From assembly GCA_036752345.1 (NCBI GenBank), contig DAIOSV010000002.1:28589-92588 (forward strand): a stretch of 64,000 nt of DNA, written 5' to 3'. This document shows, one piece after another, positions 18,313 through 27,248 of this stretch. Positions within the stretch are counted from its first letter, which is position 1. Each line of letters starts with the position of its first letter. Source of the DNA: UBA1715 sp036752345 (GTDB lineage: Bacteria; Bacteroidota; Bacteroidia; Bacteroidales; UBA1715). The position numbers were made by a program, and so were the translations under genes. The notes beneath the pieces are model-generated. The model had not been told where the DNA came from, made no database searches, and saw only the letters and a list, made by a program, of their open reading frames with translations.

Positions 18313-19290
18313 ATGCTGTATCCATTAAAGTTTAAACATATATATAAAGACAAAATATGGGGTGGAAATCGTTTTGCCGAAATGCTTGGTCGTAAGGATG
18401 GAAATTCTGCTACGTGTGGCGAAAGTTGGGAAATTTCAGCAGTACAAGACAATATCTCTGTGATATCCAACGGCTTCCTCAAAGGCAATGATTTACAAGA
18501 AGTAATAGAAGTATATATGGACGAACTTGTAGGTCAAAAAGTCTACGAAAAGTTCGGCATAGAATTCCCACTTTTAATAAAATTCCTCGATTCTAACGAT
18601 GTACTTTCTGTTCAGGTACATCCCGATGATGCGGTGGCAAAAGAACGCCACAAAGCATACGGAAAAACCGAGATGTGGTATGTGCTCAATGCAGAAAAAA
18701 ATAGTGAGCTAATCATTGGATTTGAGAAAAATTCGTCTCAACAAGAATTTGCTGAGGCAATAAAAAAACAAACTGTGCCACAATTGCTTCATTCTGAGGT
18801 GGTAAAGCAGGGTGATGTGTTTTTCTTGCCTGCCGGACGTGTGCATGCTATAGGCAAAGGGTTGCTCATAGCTGAAATACAACAAACGTCAGACGTAACG
18901 TATCGCATTTACGATTGGGACCGAGTTGACGAACACGGAAATGGTCGCGAATTGCATCTTGATTTGGCTATGGATGTGATAGACTATGAAGCAAAAAATG
19001 ATTACAAAACACGCTATGATGCCAAAACAAATCAAACGACAAAGTTGGTCACGTCTCCGTATTTCCAAACAAATTATATAAAGTTTGACACTGCGGTGCA
19101 AAAGGATTATTATGCTATTGATTCGTTTGTGATATATATGTGTCTTGAAGGTTCGGTTACTATCAATTTCGGAGGAAATTATGAAGAACAAATGGTGAAA
19201 GGTGAAACCGTTTTGATTCCGGCCGAATTGCATGAAGTTGAATTAACCCCGAAGGGCGAAGCACAAATTTTGGAAATTTATATTCCGTAA
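18313..19290 (+). CDS. manA: Mannose-6-phosphate isomerase, type I
   Basis: 325 residues, cytoplasmic. It interconverts fructose 6-phosphate and mannose 6-phosphate, the entry to GDP-mannose and GDP-fucose. The zinc cupin is visible: KIWGGNRFAEMLG and GESWEIS near the start, SVQVHPDD (metal ligands), TEMWYVL, and the active-site stretch AGRVHAIGKGLLIAEIQQ followed by YRIYDWDR. The length fits the short class I form seen in Bacteroidota and Firmicutes. It follows ribBA by six bases. Its place after two glycosyltransferases suggests that the operon may link sugar-nucleotide supply to glycan assembly, though ribBA shows the operon is not a pure glycan cluster. Confidence 0.93.
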   Translation: MLYPLKFKHIYKDKIWGGNRFAEMLGRKDGNSATCGESWEISAVQDNISVISNGFLKGNDLQEVIEVYMDELVGQKVYEKFGIEFPLLIKFLDSNDVLSVQVHPDDAVAKERHKAYGKTEMWYVLNAEKNSELIIGFEKNSSQQEFAEAIKKQTVPQLLHSEVVKQGDVFFLPAGRVHAIGKGLLIAEIQQTSDVTYRIYDWDRVDEHGNGRELHLDLAMDVIDYEAKNDYKTRYDAKTNQTTKLVTSPYFQTNYIKFDTAVQKDYYAIDSFVIYMCLEGSVTINFGGNYEEQMVKGETVLIPAELHEVELTPKGEAQILEIYIP

Positions 19291-19292
19291 CC

Positions 19293-19877
19293 ATGATACA
19301 AATAGGAAAACAGATTGTTAGTCTTGATATATTTGAAAAAGAATTTTGTTGTGATATCTCAAAGTGTAAGGGAATTTGCTGTATAGAAGGTGATGCAGGA
19401 GCTCCTTTAACTGATTCTGAAATCGAAGATTATCAAAAATATCTTGACAAAATTTTGCCATATCTTTCTGAAAAGAATCAAGCGGCATTAAAGGAAAAGG
19501 GCGTTTTTTACCTTGATAGAGAGTATGAAAAGGTAACAACCTTGGTAGATTGTGCCGAATGTGCTTTTGTAGAACACAGCAATGGTGTATCGTGGTGTGC
19601 CATAGAACATGCGTATCGCGACGGAAAAATACCGGTACAAAAACCTATTTCTTGTCATTTATATCCAATTCGTTGTCATAGCTATAATGACTACGAGGCT
19701 TTAAATTATCAGCGTTGGAGCATATGCGCTGACGCGTTAGTGAAAGGACAGAAAGAAAAAATCAAAGTATATCAGTTTTTGAAAGAGCCACTTATTCGAA
19801 AATATGGAGTAGAATGGTACAACGAATTGCTCGCAATAGCCCAACAATGGGAGGCTCAAAAAAATGAGAAAAAGTAA
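19293..19877 (+). CDS. DUF3109 family cysteine-rich protein
   Basis: 194 residues, cytoplasmic, no signal. It belongs to the DUF3109 family: the N-terminal EFCCDISKCKGICCIEGD is followed by DCAECAF, WCAIE, SCHLYPIRC and ICADA. That gives a set of Cys residues arranged like the YkgJ-type zinc or iron-sulfur fold. The biochemical role is not established. It starts three bases after manA ends and overlaps the next gene by 14 bases, so it is almost certainly part of the same transcript. Confidence 0.88.
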   Translation: MIQIGKQIVSLDIFEKEFCCDISKCKGICCIEGDAGAPLTDSEIEDYQKYLDKILPYLSEKNQAALKEKGVFYLDREYEKVTTLVDCAECAFVEHSNGVSWCAIEHAYRDGKIPVQKPISCHLYPIRCHSYNDYEALNYQRWSICADALVKGQKEKIKVYQFLKEPLIRKYGVEWYNELLAIAQQWEAQKNEKK

Positions 19878-20814
19878 GCAATGTATACTGACCCTCTTTT
19901 TTTTATTTTGTTTTGTCGCAGCTAATGCACAAGAAGTCTTCACTGTTGTTTCTGACGACTCTATTTCTACAAAAAATAAACTGAATGTTCCCGGAATAAT
20001 TTCCGTTTGTGCGGTTTCTCCAGCTATAATTACTGGCGTATATGTATATATGCATCACACGTGGTGGAGTGAAAAAGAAACCGCACTCCATTTCGACGAT
20101 GGAAAAGATTTAACGTATGCCTTAAATTTGGACAAACTTGGACATTATACGGCATCTTGTTTGGCCTCAAACGGTTTCTCCGACATTTTACGCGTGATTG
20201 GTTTCTCCGAAAATACCTCGTTGTGGGGTGGCGCTGCCTTATCAACCGTTAATGCAACTATTATAGAGCTAAAAGATGGCTATGCACCATATTGGGGCTT
20301 TAGCCTTTACGATGAGACAGCAAACATTTTAGGCGCATTCTATCCGGTGTTGCAGGCAAAAGTTCCCTTTTTCAAAAACATCAATTTCAAATGGAGTTAT
20401 GATGTTGACTATTCATACAATACCGTGTATTACAAATATAAGGTTGCAACCGAATCGGCAAGTGCATACTCGTTTATTGACGACTACGACCGTCAGTATT
20501 TTTGGATGACATTTGACTGGGCATCTATTTTTTGCAAAGACAAGCCAAAGTATAAATTCCCGTATTGTATTGATTTTGCTATTGGATTCAGTGGTCAAAA
20601 TATCAAAGCAGAACAATATGGAGAGTTTGATCCGTCATATTCTGCCGCCGATACGCATCATCAGTTTTTTATCGGTCTTGATTTCAATTTGACAAAATTG
20701 TTCAAGAAGAAAAATGTAGCCTATTATGTCTGTAAATATGCCAACTTTTATCATTTGCCAATGCCCGCTTTACAAGTCGCTCCAAAGGCTAGAGGATATT
20801 GGATGATGTATTAA
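19864..20814 (+). CDS. DUF2279 family exported protein
   Basis: 316 residues. The signal peptide is residues 1-22 (FFLFCFVAANAQ). The DUF2279 core is clear: a hydrophobic segment at about 42-62, then WWSEKETALHFDDGKDLTYALNLDKLGHY, and IIELKDGYAPYWGFSLYDETANILGA. These carry the conserved Asp, His and Glu residues of this predicted membrane or periplasmic family. No activity is known. It overlaps the DUF3109 gene by 14 bases, the pairing normally seen in Bacteroidota. It is the last gene of the run that starts at 14719. Confidence 0.85.
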   Translation: MRKSKQCILTLFFLFCFVAANAQEVFTVVSDDSISTKNKLNVPGIISVCAVSPAIITGVYVYMHHTWWSEKETALHFDDGKDLTYALNLDKLGHYTASCLASNGFSDILRVIGFSENTSLWGGAALSTVNATIIELKDGYAPYWGFSLYDETANILGAFYPVLQAKVPFFKNINFKWSYDVDYSYNTVYYKYKVATESASAYSFIDDYDRQYFWMTFDWASIFCKDKPKYKFPYCIDFAIGFSGQNIKAEQYGEFDPSYSAADTHHQFFIGLDFNLTKLFKKKNVAYYVCKYANFYHLPMPALQVAPKARGYWMMY

Positions 20815-20856
20815 CTAAAAGTGCATTTCTCCTTAATAATCACTGAAATAAATTTC

Positions 20857-20864
20857 TACCTTTG
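20857..20864 (+). promoter_or_regulatory. -7 box for the MATE exporter gene
   Basis: TACCTTTG matches TAnnTTTG and is followed by CGTC, as at 58025. The TTG inside this box (20862) opens the longest frame but lies upstream of the expected transcript start. This moves the real start downstream. Confidence 0.65.
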
Positions 20865-20882
20865 CGTCAAAATAAACAAACA

Positions 20883-22289
20883 TTGGCTGAACAAGGTGTG
20901 AGCACGATTGAGACGGAATTGGGACAGAAGAATATTGGAAATCTTTTGTTGAAGTATTCTACGCCCGCAATCATAGCTACGGCGGCAACCTCAATCTATA
21001 ACATTGTTGATAGAATTTTTATCGGGCAAATAGTCGGTCCTTTGGCTATTACCGGTATCACTATTGCGTTGCCCTTGATGAGTCTTATTTCTGCTTTTGG
21101 GACCTTGATAGGTTCGGGAGCTGCTACTATTATTTCAATCCGAATGGGCGAAAATCGCCGGGAAGATGCGTTGCGTACGTTGGCAAACGCCTTGATTTTG
21201 GATTTGATAATTAGTGTTGCTATTTCATTGTGTGGCCTAATTTTTCTTGATGAAATATTGTGCTTATTTGGCGCAAGCGATTTAACAATGCCCTATGCTA
21301 AAGCTTTTATGCAGATTATTTTTATAGGAACGCCAATTACACAATTGTTTTTCAGCCTTAATACCATAATGCGAGCATCGGGCTACCCGGCTAAAACAAT
21401 GTGTCTGGTGTTGGTGTCAATGCTTGTAAATTTGTTGTTCGTCTACGTGCTCATATACAAATTGCATTTTGGTATAGAAGGTGCCGCAATAGCCACCATA
21501 GGTGGGCAATTTGTTGGATTAATATGGACGTTAACTCATTTCTGTAAATCGAAGTCAAATCTCCACTTTAAGGCGTTTGCCTTCTCGTTACGTTGGAATA
21601 TTACGCGCCATATTTTTTCAATTGGCATGTCGTCATTCCTTATTCATATTTGTTCGAGTGTAGTTGTGGCTATATTCAATTGGCAACTCAAAGACACAGG
21701 CGGCGATTACGCAATTGGTGCGTATGGAATAATCAATACGGTAGTGAATTTTGTGACAGCCATTGTACTTGGTTTGTCGCAAGGTATGCAACCTATTGTG
21801 GGATATAATTTTGGTGCAAAATCGCTTTCTCGTATGTTGCGAGCACTGTGGATGACAATCTGGGTTGGCACGGCAATTACCACATTGGGATTCATTTGTA
21901 TGCGCTTGTTCCCGTTACAAATAGCACATTGCTTCACCAATGATATGGTTATGACCGATTTGATACGTTCCGGAATGATGATTTATACCGTTATGTTCCC
22001 TCTCATTGGGTTTCAAGTAGTCGTGTCTAATTTCTTTCAATCAATTGGTAAACCAAGAGTTTCAATCTTTTTATCAATCTCCCGCCAACTTTTATTTTTA
22101 GTTCCGGCGGTATGTCTATTACCATACTTTTATAGTCTAGAAGGCATTTGGTATGCAATGCCCGTTGCCGACGTATTGTCAACAATCTTGACGGCAATCA
22201 TGCTCATGTATTATTACAAAAAATTGCCGAAAGAAGCGCGTCGGAAAAAAGTAAGCTACGAAAGCCTTACAACCTATTTGCCAGAATAG
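20883..22289 (+). CDS. MATE family multidrug/Na+ exporter
   Basis: About 468 residues with 12 predicted membrane helices. The N-terminal core IGNLLLKYSTPAIIATAATSIYNIVDRIFIGQ and the second-half GLSQGMQPIVGYNFGAK are typical of MATE exporters, which expel cationic drugs or metabolites using a Na+ or H+ gradient. There is no in-frame ATG near the start. The frame is open from a TTG at 20862, but that TTG is part of the -7 box. The TTG at 20883, giving (M)AEQGVSTIETELG, is the best start. If one T in ATTGGCT were an error, a normal ATGGCT start would appear at the same codon. Transcribed separately from the DUF2279 run. Confidence 0.85.
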   Translation: MAEQGVSTIETELGQKNIGNLLLKYSTPAIIATAATSIYNIVDRIFIGQIVGPLAITGITIALPLMSLISAFGTLIGSGAATIISIRMGENRREDALRTLANALILDLIISVAISLCGLIFLDEILCLFGASDLTMPYAKAFMQIIFIGTPITQLFFSLNTIMRASGYPAKTMCLVLVSMLVNLLFVYVLIYKLHFGIEGAAIATIGGQFVGLIWTLTHFCKSKSNLHFKAFAFSLRWNITRHIFSIGMSSFLIHICSSVVVAIFNWQLKDTGGDYAIGAYGIINTVVNFVTAIVLGLSQGMQPIVGYNFGAKSLSRMLRALWMTIWVGTAITTLGFICMRLFPLQIAHCFTNDMVMTDLIRSGMMIYTVMFPLIGFQVVVSNFFQSIGKPRVSIFLSISRQLLFLVPAVCLLPYFYSLEGIWYAMPVADVLSTILTAIMLMYYYKKLPKEARRKKVSYESLTTYLPE

Positions 22290-22342
22290 GGCGAATCAGC
22301 CAATAGGAAGTCCGCATCAATTCTTGAGAGTTTGCGAAATAA

Positions 22343-22372
22343 AATTCTGTCGAAAATGATAGAATTAGGAAT
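22343..22372 (+). terminator. Weak hairpin after the MATE gene
   Basis: AATTCTGTC (22343-22351) pairs with GATAGAATT (22358-22366), including one G-U pair, with a GAAAAT loop. A modest T run follows. Low GC makes it weak. Confidence 0.4.
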
Positions 22373-22564
22373 TTTTGCGTATTCTATAAAATTTACTTGT
22401 TATTCACTTTTGAAAATTATTTTGCTAAATTCTATGGCATGAGGGATAATTATCTGCCAAAAAAAGTATTAAAACCCAAAAAATGATGTATAAACTTGCT
22501 TAAAGGGGTGAAATACCGAAGAACTTTTCAATGAAAATGAATAATATGCAATAAAATACAGCAT

Positions 22565-23278
22565 ATGGAAAGTTTAACAAGCAAGGTGTGTGCCTTTGGA
22601 GATTCTGTCCTTAAAGGGATTGTTTTTGACAAGAAGACAGAAAAATACCAAGAGATAGAAAACAATTTTGCAAATTTAAGTTGTTCCACTTTTGGTGTGC
22701 CCATTACGAATTTCGGGAAATTCGGAAGTACGATAGATACGGTAGAAAAATCATTTCTGCGCTACTACGATAGGTTGAAGGATTATAAATATATCGTGTT
22801 TGAGTGCGGAGGAAACGATTGCGATTATAATTGGAAAGAAATTGCCGAAACCCCTGATCAAGATCATTATCCTCGTTGTACTATTGAACAGTTTACTGAA
22901 AAATATACGTTTTTGATTCAGAAGGTAAAAGAGATGGGAAAGGTACCTATTCTGTTGTCGTTGCCTCCTATTGATGCGGAGCGGTATTTGAATACCCTTT
23001 CTAAAACGTTGAATAAAGGTAATATACTTAAATGGCTCGAAGGATATGTGCAGCATATCACTAATTGGCATGAACGTTATAATTTGGAAGTGTTTAAAAT
23101 TGCCCGCGAAAATGGTGTTGATATTATTGACATCACTTCGGTTTTCTTGGATATGAAAGATTATAGGAAATGCCTTTGTGACGATGGTATTCATCCCAAC
23201 GAAGAAGGACATACGTTGATTGCCGAAACCATTAAAAAGTATATTGAAAATCGGTTTGGACTCGTCTCGCAAAACTAG
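22565..23278 (+). CDS. SGNH/GDSL hydrolase
   Basis: 237 residues, no signal peptide. The four SGNH blocks are present: FGDSVLKG with nucleophile S14, NFGKFGST for block II, GGND with N84, and DDGIHPNEEGH with D207 and H210. This is a lipase/acyl-esterase-type hydrolase. The substrate is not evident, and lack of a signal points to a cytosolic role such as deacylation of a metabolite. The 275 bases before it hold the weak MATE terminator and no clear TAnnTTTG box. No functional link to its neighbours is visible. Confidence 0.85.
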   Translation: MESLTSKVCAFGDSVLKGIVFDKKTEKYQEIENNFANLSCSTFGVPITNFGKFGSTIDTVEKSFLRYYDRLKDYKYIVFECGGNDCDYNWKEIAETPDQDHYPRCTIEQFTEKYTFLIQKVKEMGKVPILLSLPPIDAERYLNTLSKTLNKGNILKWLEGYVQHITNWHERYNLEVFKIARENGVDIIDITSVFLDMKDYRKCLCDDGIHPNEEGHTLIAETIKKYIENRFGLVSQN

Positions 23279-23287
23279 CCTTTCGTC

Positions 23288-23336
23288 TATATTTGGAATA
23301 AAAAAGTGAATAAAATAACCTTCTCGTGTATTTTTG
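23288..23336 (+). promoter_or_regulatory. Two candidate -7 boxes for the InlB-repeat cargo gene
   Basis: TATATTTG at 23288-23295 and TATTTTTG at 23329-23336 both fit TAnnTTTG. The second leaves a leader of about 12 bases before the ATG at 23355. No good -33 is seen for either. Confidence 0.45.
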
Positions 23337-23354
23337 CTATTAAAATAAGATAAT

Positions 23355-26300
23355 ATGAAAAAATCTATACTTCTCGTATTGGTGGTATTTATGACCCACC
23401 TTTCTGTTTTCTCTCAAAATTATGGTACTCAAATCCCCAACTCCGATTTCGAAGCAGCGTGGAAAACCTATAGTGGTTCAAAGAATAGTGGCTCAGAACC
23501 CTATTGTTGGCACTCAAGTATGTCGGCAAATGGCAGTAAGGCAGGTTATTTGAGCAATCAAATTTCTCAATCTACTCATGTTCGTCCTGGATCTCAGGGA
23601 ATCCATTCAGTGGAAATAGATGCAAATGAAATAAATCTTATCATTACAAAAATTATTGCAAATGGTTCGTTGACAAATGGCCGTATGAATGCAGAAAGTA
23701 CTACTGCAAGCAGTGATAATAACCATATGTACACTGACCGTGGTTCTAGTGAATTCTATACAAAAATAGAAACTGTCCCGGATTCCATAACTGCGTGGTT
23801 TTGTTTTTATACATCAAGTTCCTCGTATCAAGCTGCATTCCATGCTGCTGTACATGGTGATTCTGATTTTATTTTGTATGGTAATGGCAAAGATGGTGAT
23901 GCTACGCAGCAGGTAGCCGATGCCAATTTGGAATATACACGCACAACTTCGTCAAGCTCTAATCTTGTGTGGGAAAGAAAGACGGTTCCTTTTGTTCCGA
24001 AAGGGAATTGTACCAATCCACAATATATTTTGGTAACAATGGCAACCAATAAAACACCGGGTACCGGTAATTCGAGCGACTTTTTGCTAGTTGATGATAT
24101 GGTGTTAATTTATAACCCAACTTTGACTACCGGAACGCTTACGCAAACAAGTTATGAAGGTGAGGTTTCTCAGTCTATTCCTATTGAAGTACCCTTTACG
24201 CTAACGGGTTCTATGAGTGTGAGCAACTTAAATGTTTCCGCAAATCAAGTGATAGCACAACTTTCCGATGCAAATGGAAGTTTTGACAATCCTACAGAAA
24301 TTGGTCGCGTTACTACCAATACAAGTGGAACTATTTCTGCTCAAATACCTTCATCGGTAGGTGCAGGCACGTACAAAGTGCGTGTAGTTTCTACCAACTA
24401 TCCAATGACGGCAGCTCCGAGCGAATCTCAAATTACGGTTCGTCGTTATTACACGGTTGCGTTTGCCAATCTTGATCCAACTATTGGAACACTTTCGGGA
24501 GCAGGAAATTATTATACCGACCAAAATTTGAACGTAACAATTTCGACAACACCAACTTCTACAGAGTACGCATTCCAATATTGGTACGAAAATGGAACTG
24601 CCGTATGGTTGGCTCCATCATATACTTTTAGTATTGACAAATCACACACATTCGAAGCGGTATATAAAAAACAATACAATATTTCAGTGTCAGCAACCGA
24701 AGGTGGTACGGTTATTCCAACGGGAAACAATTATTATCTTGAAGGAGATGGCGTAAGTTGTTCTGCAATGCCATTGCCTGGCTATAAATTTATAAATTGG
24801 ACTGTCGATGATGTTGAGGTTTCAAAAAGTCCAACATATAATTTCTTGGCAACGGGAAATATTTCGTTGACGGCCAATTTCAAAAAATATGTAACGATAG
24901 TTGCCGCTCCTAATATTGCTGAAGCAGGTGCTGTTTCGGGGAATGGCGATATTTTGTGTGTCGGCGATTCGGCTACTATCTCACTCGTAGCAGTGTCTAA
25001 CGATGCTGACCGATATGAATTTGTAAGTTGGAACGAAGCTGATACTGTTGTTTCTACAGCAGCTTCATATACGTTTAAAACTGCGACAAATCGCACGTTC
25101 GTCGCATATTTTGTCACACGATACATGATTACCGCTACATCGTCTTCTGAGGTAGGTGGAACCGTTGCGGGTTCTGGTTCCTATCGCTCGGGAAGTAGCG
25201 CACAACTCACTGCTTTTGCCAACGATGGCTTCCGTTTTTCAGGTTGGTATGAGGCTGATACGTTGTTCTCTCAACAACAATCAATAGTTATCAATCCATC
25301 TGCCGATAGAACTTTTGTGGCTCAATTTATAGAACAAGATACGGTAACCGTTTCGTCAAATAGTGCGAATGGAGTTGTTGTTTCCGGAGAAGGTGTCTTC
25401 GATAAGGGAACTTCTGTTACCGTAACAGCTGAACCAAAGACCGGATATACGTTCCAAGGATGGACACTCAATAATTCTGTGGTTTCTACCGATGTAACAT
25501 ATTCGTTTGTAGTAAATTCTTCGGTAACCTTGGTTGCCAATGTGATAGAAATTCCACAATATCAAATTTCGGCTATCTCTCAACCAACGCAAGGTGGTAC
25601 TATTTCCGGAGCAGGAACGTACTACGAGCAAGCAACGGTTACGCTTACCGCTACACCAAATCAAGGCTACAACTTTGTGAATTGGACCGAAGGCGGTGTT
25701 GAGGTTTCAACAGAAAATACAATTCCCTTCAATGCTATTCAAAATCGTTCGCTTGTTGCCAATTTTGAAGCGCAGTATGTTGGATATACGGTTACGTTAC
25801 AAAATACAGTCGGTGGAACGGTATCGGGGGCAGGTTTGTTCGAGGCAAATTCTTCGGTAACAATTACCGCTACTCCTGATGCGAAATACACATTCTCCGG
25901 ATGGCAAGATACAACAGGAACTTTAGTTTCTACCGATGCTTCTCTCTCGTTTACTATCACGTCCGACACAATACTTAATGCGGTGTTTGAACGTCAATAT
26001 CAATCATTCCAAGTATCGGTAACGTCTGCTAATGAAATAGCTGGAACGGTACTGGGTGCCAATCAATATCAAGAAGAATCAACCGTGGTGGTAACCGCCG
26101 TGCCTAATGCAGGCTATCGTTTTGCACAATGGGAAGAAAATGGTGTAGCGGTAAGTACTAGTGCTGAATATTCATTTGTGTGTTCTCAAGCACGAAACCT
26201 CACAGCAACGTTTGTTAAGGTCTATACCGTTACTGTTGCCAATTTTGAAGGAGGATCGGTTAAAGGATTGAAAACGGGTGTTTTTGATGAGAATACATCG

Positions 26301-27146
26301 GTAACGTTGGCTGTTGTTGTTGACGATACACATCGTTTTGTTGCATGGCGCGATGCTGACGCTGATACTGTTATTACTACTTCGGCAACATATACCTTTA
26401 CAGCTACTGCGAACAGAAATCTTGCCGTAGAGTTACAACAAAAGGCAGCATTATATACCATCTTGGTATCATTGGGTGGAAAGGTTTCCGGTATAAGCAA
26501 TAGACAGTATGAAGCAGGAGAAACTATTACCCTGATTGCAACGCCCGCACAAGGATATTTGTTTAGAGGTTGGGTACAAGACGGCATAATTATCAGCACC
26601 GATGTAACGCTTACGTTTGTTGCTTCGGCAAGTGTCAATATTTATGCGGAATTTATTCCTGAACCAAAGCCTGTTGAAGTATCAGTTGCCGTAAACGATG
26701 ATACATTTGGTACGGTAATCGGTACAGGTTCGTACACCGAGGGCGATGATGTTATGCTTATAGCTACACCGACATCGGGATACGAGTTTGTTTCGTGGGT
26801 ACAAGATGGCAAAAAGTTGTCAAATTTGTCAACGTTATATTTCACCGCAACCGAATCATGTACCATAGAGGCTACATTCCGCTACATTGAAAAAACCGGA
26901 ATTGACCAATACGAGCACTATTCTTGTTCTATATATCCAAATCCCGTTTCTTCAGTGTTATACATCCAATCAGAGGACGAAATAGAAATGGTGAAATTAA
27001 CGTCGCTTTCGGGTGCTGTGGTATATCAAGCTGAGGTATTTGACCATATTCATCAAATTGATGTTACAGCATACAAACAAGGTGTGTATGTGCTTGTAGT
27101 TACGAGCAATGGTGAATCATTTACACAAACCGTGCTTATTCAATAG
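23355..27146 (+). CDS. Large secreted protein with InlB B-like repeats and type A T9SS sorting domain
   Basis: 1,263 residues. The signal peptide ends near residue 20 (HLSVFSQ). Residues about 25-255 resemble the PCMD putative carbohydrate-binding/metabolism domain: IPNSDFEAAW near the start and SSDFLLVDDMVLIYNP at the end. An intermediate beta module follows (about 265-360). Eleven divergent InlB B-type repeats of about 70 residues run from about 364 to 1180, each opening with a strand such as YTVTLQNTVGGTVSGAG and ending NRSLVANF-like. Residues about 1190-1263 are a type A T9SS sorting domain (SIYPNPVSS ... GVYVLVV ... QTVLIQ). Predicted to be exported by T9SS and anchored to the outer membrane or released. 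Likely an adhesin or glycan-binding protein; the ligand is unknown. Confidence 0.82.
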   Translation: MKKSILLVLVVFMTHLSVFSQNYGTQIPNSDFEAAWKTYSGSKNSGSEPYCWHSSMSANGSKAGYLSNQISQSTHVRPGSQGIHSVEIDANEINLIITKIIANGSLTNGRMNAESTTASSDNNHMYTDRGSSEFYTKIETVPDSITAWFCFYTSSSSYQAAFHAAVHGDSDFILYGNGKDGDATQQVADANLEYTRTTSSSSNLVWERKTVPFVPKGNCTNPQYILVTMATNKTPGTGNSSDFLLVDDMVLIYNPTLTTGTLTQTSYEGEVSQSIPIEVPFTLTGSMSVSNLNVSANQVIAQLSDANGSFDNPTEIGRVTTNTSGTISAQIPSSVGAGTYKVRVVSTNYPMTAAPSESQITVRRYYTVAFANLDPTIGTLSGAGNYYTDQNLNVTISTTPTSTEYAFQYWYENGTAVWLAPSYTFSIDKSHTFEAVYKKQYNISVSATEGGTVIPTGNNYYLEGDGVSCSAMPLPGYKFINWTVDDVEVSKSPTYNFLATGNISLTANFKKYVTIVAAPNIAEAGAVSGNGDILCVGDSATISLVAVSNDADRYEFVSWNEADTVVSTAASYTFKTATNRTFVAYFVTRYMITATSSSEVGGTVAGSGSYRSGSSAQLTAFANDGFRFSGWYEADTLFSQQQSIVINPSADRTFVAQFIEQDTVTVSSNSANGVVVSGEGVFDKGTSVTVTAEPKTGYTFQGWTLNNSVVSTDVTYSFVVNSSVTLVANVIEIPQYQISAISQPTQGGTISGAGTYYEQATVTLTATPNQGYNFVNWTEGGVEVSTENTIPFNAIQNRSLVANFEAQYVGYTVTLQNTVGGTVSGAGLFEANSSVTITATPDAKYTFSGWQDTTGTLVSTDASLSFTITSDTILNAVFERQYQSFQVSVTSANEIAGTVLGANQYQEESTVVVTAVPNAGYRFAQWEENGVAVSTSAEYSFVCSQARNLTATFVKVYTVTVANFEGGSVKGLKTGVFDENTSVTLAVVVDDTHRFVAWRDADADTVITTSATYTFTATANRNLAVELQQKAALYTILVSLGGKVSGISNRQYEAGETITLIATPAQGYLFRGWVQDGIIISTDVTLTFVASASVNIYAEFIPEPKPVEVSVAVNDDTFGTVIGTGSYTEGDDVMLIATPTSGYEFVSWVQDGKKLSNLSTLYFTATESCTIEATFRYIEKTGIDQYEHYSCSIYPNPVSSVLYIQSEDEIEMVKLTSLSGAVVYQAEVFDHIHQIDVTAYKQGVYVLVVTSNGESFTQTVLIQ

Positions 27147-27177
27147 AAGTTCTAAGAATTCATAATAATTCAATGCC

Positions 27178-27215
27178 ATCGGGAGGGAACAAAACTGTTT
27201 TCTCCCGATTTTTTT
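27178..27215 (+). terminator. Strong terminator between convergent genes
   Basis: ATCGGGAG (27178-27185) pairs with CTCCCGAT (27202-27209). The stem is extended inward by GGAACA/TGTTTT with G-U pairs and is followed by seven or more T. Serves the cargo gene ending at 27146. Confidence 0.85.
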
Positions 27216-27248
27216 GCAACAATACGAAGGAAGGGGAAACCAACCGTC